Assembly (NCBI GenBank): GCA_000434615.1
Contig: FR880819.1
Coordinates: forward strand, 1-13,547
Origin: Clostridium sp. CAG:510
GTDB taxonomy: Bacteria; Bacillota; Clostridia; Lachnospirales; Lachnospiraceae
Direction of reading: 5' to 3'
Length of the DNA stretch: 13,547 bases
Part shown: in pieces, positions 12,008 to 13,547 of the stretch
Layout of the letters: every line of letters begins with the position of its first letter
Position numbering within the stretch: the stretch's first letter is position 1
The notes under the pieces: model-generated
Database searches by the model: none
Told to the model about the DNA's origin: nothing
The model's input: the letters and a program-made list of their open reading frames with translations, nothing else
Translations under genes and position numbers: made by a program

Positions 12008-13547
12008 ATGGTCAAAAGCACGATGAAGTTTGATAAAGAATTGTTCAAGAGAAGTGTTTTGTATAATATCAAGACACTTTACAGAAAGACATTAGAGGAG
12101 GCAACTCCCCAGCAGGTTTTCCAGGCGGTATGCTATTCCGTAAAGGACCAGATTATCGACCACTGGATGGAAACCCAGAAAGAATACGATAAAGAAGACC
12201 CCAAGATGGTTTATTATCTTTCCATGGAGTTCTTAATGGGCCGTGCACTGGGCAACAACCTGATTAACTTACAGGCATACAAGGCTGTAAAAGAAGCTCT
12301 GGATGAGCTGGGACTGGACCTCAACGTGGTTGAGGATATGGAGCCCGATGCAGCGCTGGGTAACGGCGGTCTGGGTCGTCTGGCAGCCTGCTTCCTTGAC
12401 TCTCTGGCAACTCTCGGTTATCCTGCATACGGCTGCGGTATCCGTTACCGTTACGGTATGTTCAAGCAGGAAATCAGAGACGGTTATCAGGTAGAAGTAC
12501 CCGATAACTGGCTGGAAAACGGCAATCCTTTTGAACTTCGTCGTCCCGAATATGCAAAGGTTGTAAAATTCGGCGGCTATGTAAATGTAAATACCGATGA
12601 AAAGGGAAGAAACCATTTCTTCCAGGAAGGTTATCAGTCTGTTAAAGCAGTTCCCTTTGACCTTCCTATCGTGGGCTACGGCAACGGCATCGTAAATACC
12701 CTGCGTATCTGGGATGCAGAGCCCATCGAATGCTTCCAGCTCGATTCCTTCGATAAGGGCGATTACCAGAAGGCTGTTGAGCAGCAGAACCTTGCCAGAA
12801 ACATTGTAGAAGTTCTTTACCCCAACGACAACCACTATGCAGGTAAAGAGCTCCGCTTAAAACAGCAGTACTTCTTTATTTCCGCATCCGTTCAGGAAGC
12901 TGTGGAAAAATATATGCGTAAGCATCAGGATATCAGGAAATTCCATGAGAAGGTTACCTTCCAGCTGAACGATACCCATCCTACCGTAGCCATTCCCGAA
13001 CTGATGAGAATTCTAATGGATGACTACGATTTAGAGTGGGTGGAAGCATGGGACGTTACTTCCAAGACCTGCGCTTACACCAACCATACCATCATGGCAG
13101 AAGCTCTGGAAAAATGGCCTATCGAGCTGTTCTCCAGATTACTTCCCCGTATCTACCAGATCGTGGAGGAAATCAACCGCCGCTTCCTGGAGGAAGTTTC
13201 CAGACGTTATCCCGGCGACCAGGAAAAGGTACGCAAGATGGCTATTATTTACGACGGACAGGTACACATGGCAAGACTTGCCATCGTTGCCGGCTATTCC
13301 GTAAACGGTGTTGCAAGACTGCATACCGAAATCTTAAAGAACCAGGAATTAAAAGACTTCTACGAAATGATGCCCGAGAAGTTCAACAACAAGACAAACG
13401 GTATCACACAGAGAAGATTTTTACTGCATGCCAACCCGCTTTTGGCAGACTGGGTAACCGAGCACATCGGCGATGAATGGATTACCGACCTGCCTCAGAT
13501 TTCCAAGATGAAGATTTATGCGGATGACGAAAAGGCACAGCAGGAAT
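12008..13547 (+). CDS. glgP: Glycogen/alpha-glucan phosphorylase (5' part, runs off the right edge)
   Basis: About 513 of some 820 residues are present. The enzyme removes glucose units from glycogen or maltodextrin as glucose-1-phosphate, with pyridoxal phosphate as cofactor, in the cytoplasm. The family blocks are in order: YYLSMEFLMGR near 75, LGNGGLGRLAACFLDSLATL (117-136), the DTHP loop with His324, NHTIMAEALEKW (359-370) and KTNGITQRR near the window end. The PLP lysine lies beyond the edge and cannot be checked. GAGGAGG (11994-12000) seven bases before the ATG is a strong site. The gene starts 15 bp after ileS with no terminator between, so readthrough from the T-box unit is likely. 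A weak internal promoter inside the end of ileS (TGTTAAAAT at 11965-11973, poor -35) may add to it. Whether the substrate is glycogen or maltodextrin is open. Confidence 0.93.
   Translation, partial: MVKSTMKFDKELFKRSVLYNIKTLYRKTLEEATPQQVFQAVCYSVKDQIIDHWMETQKEYDKEDPKMVYYLSMEFLMGRALGNNLINLQAYKAVKEALDELGLDLNVVEDMEPDAALGNGGLGRLAACFLDSLATLGYPAYGCGIRYRYGMFKQEIRDGYQVEVPDNWLENGNPFELRRPEYAKVVKFGGYVNVNTDEKGRNHFFQEGYQSVKAVPFDLPIVGYGNGIVNTLRIWDAEPIECFQLDSFDKGDYQKAVEQQNLARNIVEVLYPNDNHYAGKELRLKQQYFFISASVQEAVEKYMRKHQDIRKFHEKVTFQLNDTHPTVAIPELMRILMDDYDLEWVEAWDVTSKTCAYTNHTIMAEALEKWPIELFSRLLPRIYQIVEEINRRFLEEVSRRYPGDQEKVRKMAIIYDGQVHMARLAIVAGYSVNGVARLHTEILKNQELKDFYEMMPEKFNNKTNGITQRRFLLHANPLLADWVTEHIGDEWITDLPQISKMKIYADDEKAQQE

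Noticed and set aside
12269..12835. 188-codon minus-strand frame opposite the phosphorylase gene
   Set aside because: Opposite-strand shadow of a conserved, codon-biased gene; long antisense frames are expected there.

Overview
The window looks like chromosome of a spore-forming, anaerobic Clostridia-type Firmicute, most probably Lachnospiraceae or a close relative. The grounds are a SpoVT-type sporulation regulator behind a forespore (sigma-G)-like promoter, a T-box riboswitch in front of ileS, AGGAGG-type ribosome binding sites, sigma-A promoters, and intrinsic terminators with U-tracts. No tRNA, rRNA, CRISPR array or insertion sequence was found. The genes form several short transcription units pointing both ways.

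Left part (1-3490). A pilT-like retraction ATPase gene on the minus strand stands alone with no pilus genes in view, and two tandem intrinsic terminators follow it. Divergent from it lies the dead 3' end of an allophanate-hydrolase-like gene. It keeps the end of the amidase domain and the C-terminal domain but has an internal deletion and frameshifts, while its terminator is still well formed. Next come a small alpha/beta-hydrolase gene (+) and a phosphoribosyltransferase gene (-), which converge on one shared bidirectional terminator.

Middle part (3490-7160). A doubtful small lysine-rich ORF with in-frame repeats precedes a fused ThrE/YjjP-YjjB-type exporter. A 254-bp AT-rich gap then carries the most striking non-coding signal. 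Two 35-bp elements share the layout 9-4-9-4-9 (three conserved 9-mers forming a dyad, with variable 4-nt spacers), and they sit on either side of a good sigma-A promoter for a DUF4143-type ATPase gene. spoVT follows, with a sigma-G-type promoter. It abuts the convergent diguanylate cyclase gene with no intergenic base, and the terminator that serves the cyclase gene is written inside the last codons of spoVT.

Right part (7160-13547). The diguanylate cyclase (Cache-like sensor, HAMP, GGDEF) and the ileS unit are divergent, and their two sigma-A promoters share one -35 sequence on opposite strands. The ileS leader is a T-box riboswitch with an AUC (Ile) specifier, T-box sequence, antiterminator and terminator. 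ileS (long form, about 1052 residues) is followed after 15 bp by a glycogen/alpha-glucan phosphorylase gene that runs off the right edge. Phosphorylase expression may therefore respond partly to uncharged tRNA-Ile.

All calls come from reading motifs by eye. Family assignments rest on remembered signatures, not on searches.
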